Origin: Burkholderiales bacterium
Lineage (GTDB): Bacteria > Pseudomonadota > Gammaproteobacteria > Burkholderiales > Burkholderiaceae_D
Reading direction: 5' to 3'
NCBI GenBank assembly: GCA_028868455.1
Contig: JAGWUK010000083.1
Span: forward strand, 1-9,054
DNA length: 9,054 nt
Under the pieces are notes generated by a model, which worked only from the letters and a program-made list of their open reading frames with translations, did no database searches and had not been told where the DNA came from. A program made the translations under genes and the position numbers. The stretch's first letter is position 1. The number at the start of each line of letters is the position of its first letter. Shown piece by piece: positions 6,337-9,054 of this stretch.

Positions 6337-6750
6337 ATGCACGGGATACAAGCATATATGCAACTGAACCAACTGGACGAAATCTATCTCGATCAATGCC
6401 GCACAGCGATGCGTACCGAACAGGAAAAAAGTCTGGCCGAAACCAATCAATGGTCACATGTAGACAAACCCAAAGTACATGCAGACTGGGACGTACTTTA
6501 CAAACAGTTGGCCTCCGTTCTGGATACCTCGCATCCGTCGGATGCAACTATTCAGGAACTGATTGATCAGCATTACCAGATATCCAGTCGCTTTTATGTT
6601 CCAAGCAAACTGGCATATCTCGGTCTCGCTTTGTTTTATCGGGAAAACGAAGCGATGCGTGATTTTCATAATGCTTACCATCCACAGATGGTGGCATTTC
6701 TCGGCGATGCGATCTACGTTTATACGCAACAAAGCCGGACTTTTTCCTGA
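6337..6750 (+). CDS. Stand-alone TipAS-like (antibiotic-recognition) domain protein
   Basis: The 137-residue product has no HTH. Its C-terminal two thirds follow the TipAS ligand-binding domain: QWSHVDKPKVHADWDVLYKQ (38-57), matching the TipAS region of WGDTDAY and the following helix, then LIDQHYQISSRFY (75-87), LGLALFYRENEAMRDFHNAYH (95-115) and MVAFLGDAIYVYTQ (118-131), matching the TipAS blocks ending in H...FY, GLA.MY, F...D.HAPG and F..DAI. In TipAL this domain, fused to a MerR-type HTH, binds thiopeptides covalently through a cysteine near the FY motif. Here that position has no cysteine; the only cysteine is C21. It is probably a small cytoplasmic ligand-binding protein, ligand unknown. 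The start is uncertain: ATG 6337 and ATG 6358 (130 residues) both lack a good ribosome binding site. It is convergent with the next gene. Confidence 0.7.
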   Translation: MHGIQAYMQLNQLDEIYLDQCRTAMRTEQEKSLAETNQWSHVDKPKVHADWDVLYKQLASVLDTSHPSDATIQELIDQHYQISSRFYVPSKLAYLGLALFYRENEAMRDFHNAYHPQMVAFLGDAIYVYTQQSRTFS

Positions 6751-6780
6751 AGGACAATGGGGGTATTGCTGACGCACAAA

Positions 6781-6798
6781 CCCTGATTCGCATCAGGG
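6781..6798 (-). terminator. Terminator hairpin between convergent genes
   Basis: CCCTGAT (6781-6787) and ATCAGGG (6792-6798) form a perfect 7-bp stem. Read on the minus strand the loop is GCGA, a stable GNRA tetraloop, and it is followed by TTTGTG, a short U tract. The stem includes the stop codon of the minus-strand solute-binding gene. It may also slow readthrough from the plus-strand gene, though the plus-strand tail is weaker. Confidence 0.55.
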
Positions 6799-7614
6799 CT
6801 TATGCAGCGGTGGCTCTAACCGCAAGACTTGCATGGGCGGCGTTTCGTTGGGCAGCCATTTCTGATAAATCCTGGCGAAGCTGCCATCTTTTTTGATGGC
6901 ACGCATAGCTTGTTCCCATTGATCAATCGTGGCAGATGGCGTTTGTGAAGAGAACGCCAGATACAACTCGAGGCTATCGAGTATTTTGACCTTTTCCACA
7001 TCGTCGGCACTATGGCCTATGTCTTTCAATACGGACGGAACGACGAAGCTACCTTCCACCCACAAGTCAAAACGTTTGGCCAGCAGCATCGTTGCAATAA
7101 CTTGCGGTGTCGGCGCTTGCTCGATATCTGCAAACCCCTTTTTGCGTGCCGTGTCGGCAAAAATACTGGAACGATAGGCGCCGACTTTGAGTTTTTGGAT
7201 TGCATCGCCAAGACTGCGCAGATGTGCTGCATTGCCTTTGCGCGTATACAGTGCCGTGGTGGAAATGGCTACCGGACCCAGCAAGACCATGAGTTTTTCG
7301 CGCTCTTCCGATCTGCCGACGGTGAACAATAAAACATTCGGTTCTTCCAGTAGCGCTTTGTAACCTCGCGCCCACGGAACGACTTGTACAGGTGTTGTGC
7401 TACCTATGCGTTCTTGTATGGCGTGGACGATTTCGACGGCCATACCGTCCGCTTTGGTACCCTGGCCGAAAGTAATCGGCGGCCAGTCTTCAGTAAAAAT
7501 CTGTAATTCCTGCGCTTGTGAAAGTGAGCAAAATAATATCGAAAAAGTTACGGTGAAAATCCGGCTCAGACAGTTTGATGTAATGCTCCTAAACCAAACA
7601 GAAATTGAGCGCAT
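6793..7614 (-). CDS. Periplasmic solute-binding protein of the SBP_bac_3 type
   Basis: The 273-residue product starts with a signal peptide (basic start, hydrophobic IFTVTFSILFCSL at 19-31, likely cut after SQA at 34). The mature part opens LQIFTEDWPPITFGQGTKADGMAVEIVHAI, the first lobe of polar amino acid ABC-type binding proteins. It continues with VPWARGYKALLEEPNVLLFTVGRSEEREKL (79-108), the hinge-side block around GAYRSSIF (145-152), and a closing KKDGSFARIYQKWLP (241-255), a typical C-terminal signature of the family. No permease or ATPase gene is near, as is common for this subfamily; the ligand is unknown. The ATG at 7614 has no good ribosome binding site. An AGGAG occurs within codons 8-10 but no plausible start follows at proper spacing. 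An inverted repeat at 7721-7734 lies upstream. Confidence 0.85.
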   Translation of the reverse strand: MRSISVWFRSITSNCLSRIFTVTFSILFCSLSQAQELQIFTEDWPPITFGQGTKADGMAVEIVHAIQERIGSTTPVQVVPWARGYKALLEEPNVLLFTVGRSEEREKLMVLLGPVAISTTALYTRKGNAAHLRSLGDAIQKLKVGAYRSSIFADTARKKGFADIEQAPTPQVIATMLLAKRFDLWVEGSFVVPSVLKDIGHSADDVEKVKILDSLELYLAFSSQTPSATIDQWEQAMRAIKKDGSFARIYQKWLPNETPPMQVLRLEPPLHKP

Positions 7615-7720
7615 ATGCTAGCGGCGAAGCCTTTTGTGGATGCAGTTAATAGCAGAAAGATGTGCGATTAATTTACCTCAATTGATTGCGCTCGGATAGA
7701 AGAATTTTTTATCAGGCGCT

Positions 7721-7770
7721 AATCTGTGCAGATTGGTAGCGACGCGCAATTTGGAACAATTCATATTGTT
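7721..7770. promoter_or_regulatory. Two small dyads upstream of the solute-binding gene
   Basis: AATCTG-TG-CAGATT (7721-7734) and AACAAT-TCAT-ATTGTT (7755-7770) are perfect 6-bp inverted repeats in the gap between the serine hydrolase terminator and the solute-binding gene. They may be operators or may be chance; no -35/-10 pair is clear here. Confidence 0.25.
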
Positions 7771-7798
7771 GTAAAGTTTGCAGCGCTAACTCGCACGC

Positions 7799-7824
7799 AA
7801 AAAAAAAGCGACCTTGCGGTCGCT
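7799..7824 (-). terminator. Rho-independent terminator of the serine hydrolase gene
   Basis: On the minus strand AGCGACC-GCAA-GGTCGCT forms a perfect 7-bp stem with a GNRA loop, followed at once by a run of nine T (7807 down to 7799). It lies 18 bases past the stop codon at 7843. This is the clearest terminator in the window and separates the gene from the solute-binding gene downstream. Confidence 0.93.
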
Positions 7825-7842
7825 GTGGACGTTAAGCGTTAT

Positions 7843-9009
7843 TTATTGCCTGGCATCGGATAAAGAAATGGTGTTTCGCTTATGTTTATCAGAACGTATC
7901 CGGACGCTGACGTCGCTGTCCGCTGCGACTTTAGTTGTGATCAGCGCGCTGAGCAGATTTGCAGCGACGCCTTTGTTGGCCCAGGTCTGGGTCAGATCAA
8001 GGTCGCCATTGGTGCTGACAATAATTAAGACATTTTCCGATTGCAGATCAATCAGGTTCAGGATACGGATACCTGCTATCCATCCCTGACGTTCGACGAT
8101 CGTGACCGGTTTTTGCTCGTCAACACCTTTGAACGGATACGTCCAGACGCCAATGGCACCGCCGACGGCATTGGGTTTAATCATTTCGTCGCGGGTTTTT
8201 TGAGAGATCAATTTACCTTTGATGAAGGCACGATCAAAGGCGAACATATCGCGCAAGGTGCCAAACGAGGAACCTGCTGCCCCATAGCTTGCCAGATTAA
8301 CGTCGGGCTCTGGTTTGCCGCCGAGAATGCCGTGAATATGGGCTGGATTGTCCGGCATTTCTTCCGTGTAGTACCCAGACATCAGCATTTTTGAAGGAAC
8401 GAAGATGCGTTGTTGCAGTAATTTGATGAAAGGCTGCTTGGTCATTCTTTCCAGCAATGCGCCGATGACCATGTAATCGCAGTTGTTGTAATCAAAGTTG
8501 GTACCGGGAACGCTGTTCATCGGGCCTGCACAGATACCCGTAGCAAATTTTTGCATATCGCCGCCGCTGTTGGCATTCATCATATGAAAATTGGGTTGTG
8601 CTGACGTATTGAACAAGCCGGAGTAATGCGTCAGAAACTGACGTATGGTGACTGCGCGTACTTGTGGGTTCGGGTAGTCTGGCCAATAGCTGCCTAAAGG
8701 CTGATCCAGCTTGATGTGCCCGGCTTCCACTTCTTGCATGACGATAATGGCTGTCATCATCTTGGTAATCGAGGCAAAGCGAAAAGTCTGACTGCTTTCT
8801 GCCAGCGAACCATAGGTCTTTTCCATTAAAACCTTGTTGCCGCGCGCAGCAAACAGGATACCTTGAAATCCCGTCCGGCCCACAGCGGCGGCGGCTTCAT
8901 CCAAGCTCAGATTGGCGGTCGGTTTAACTTGCTGTGCCGAGACTGGCAACAGGACAGAAAAAGTTACCAAGAGAAAAATACTGCGTAGATTGTCACGAAA
9001 GTGGAACAT
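7843..9009 (-). CDS. Exported serine hydrolase of the beta-lactamase/class C family
   Basis: The 388-residue product has a signal peptide (FRDNLRSIFLLVTFSVLLPVSA, likely cut after A25), placing it in the periplasm. The PF00144 fold is shown by RFASITKMMTA, with S80-x-x-K83 as catalytic pair; then IRQFLTHYSGL (122-132), PGTNFDYNNCDYMVIGALLE with Y174-x-N176 as second motif, and GAAGSSFGTLRDMFAF (243-258). The third motif, normally HxG or KTG, reads R307-Q-G309 in VERQGWIAGIR, so the usual His or Lys is replaced. The fold covers esterases, D-aminopeptidases, carboxypeptidases and class C beta-lactamases; nothing here decides among them, and a true beta-lactamase is unlikely. The ATG at 9009 has CGGGAG 7 bases upstream. 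The tail after about residue 362 is charged and may be disordered. Confidence 0.9.
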   Translation of the reverse strand: MFHFRDNLRSIFLLVTFSVLLPVSAQQVKPTANLSLDEAAAAVGRTGFQGILFAARGNKVLMEKTYGSLAESSQTFRFASITKMMTAIIVMQEVEAGHIKLDQPLGSYWPDYPNPQVRAVTIRQFLTHYSGLFNTSAQPNFHMMNANSGGDMQKFATGICAGPMNSVPGTNFDYNNCDYMVIGALLERMTKQPFIKLLQQRIFVPSKMLMSGYYTEEMPDNPAHIHGILGGKPEPDVNLASYGAAGSSFGTLRDMFAFDRAFIKGKLISQKTRDEMIKPNAVGGAIGVWTYPFKGVDEQKPVTIVERQGWIAGIRILNLIDLQSENVLIIVSTNGDLDLTQTWANKGVAANLLSALITTKVAADSDVSVRIRSDKHKRNTISLSDARQ

Positions 9010-9054
9010 GCATTTTCTCCCGCATTAATTCAGAGTCCACATAGTAGCAAATAC

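Noticed and set aside
6454..6793. Minus-strand open frames opposite the TipAS-like gene
   Set aside because: The plus-strand frame matches a known domain along its length; the antisense frames match nothing.
1..9054. CRISPR array, tRNA, rRNA, integrase or transposase
   Set aside because: No regularly spaced repeats, cloverleaf, rRNA segments or recombinase motifs were seen; the only repeats are the two inverted-repeat elements.

Overview
The window looks like part of a betaproteobacterial chromosome, probably Burkholderiales and perhaps near Oxalobacteraceae such as Herminiimonas or Janthinobacterium. This rests on the three-gene kynurenine operon with a divergent Lrp/AsnC-type regulator, the intermediate GC content, and the style of the PAS-containing sensor. 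No rRNA, tRNA or marker gene is present to confirm it.

Layout, left to right. (1) 1-1412, minus strand: the N-terminal 470 residues of a membrane sensor (TM, periplasmic domain, TM, PAS) whose output domain lies off the left edge. (2) 1413-1813: a 401-bp gap with a hairpin just after kynA, two G/C-tract motifs resembling CsoR/FrmR/RcnR operators, and a doubtful 47-residue ORF. (3) 1814-4588, minus strand: the operon kynB-kynU-kynA. KynA oxidises tryptophan to N-formylkynurenine, KynB removes formate, and KynU cleaves kynurenine to anthranilate and alanine. (4) 4589-4881: the divergent control region, carrying an AT-rich dyad near kynR and, next to kynB, copy A of a short inverted-repeat element. 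(5) 4882-5358, plus strand: kynR, the likely kynurenine-responsive regulator. (6) 5359-6750, plus strand: a 17-codon mini-ORF with a strong ribosome binding site, a 19-bp palindrome, an unrecognised acidic protein, copy B of the repeat, and a stand-alone TipAS-like domain protein. (7) 6793-9009, minus strand: a periplasmic solute-binding-type protein and an exported beta-lactamase-family serine hydrolase, each with a GNRA-loop hairpin at its 3' end.

The genes are mostly ordinary metabolic and accessory ones, and I see no obvious new multi-gene system. The most notable signal is the pair of roughly 80% identical, 103-113 bp MITE-like repeats. They have 19-bp terminal inverted repeats starting with TA and an internal sequence that, from memory, resembles Neisseria Correia elements. 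One copy sits between kynB and the upstream control sequence. The next most notable are the orphan TipAS-like domain, the candidate KynR operator, the palindrome at 5519-5537, and the CsoR/FrmR-like sites.
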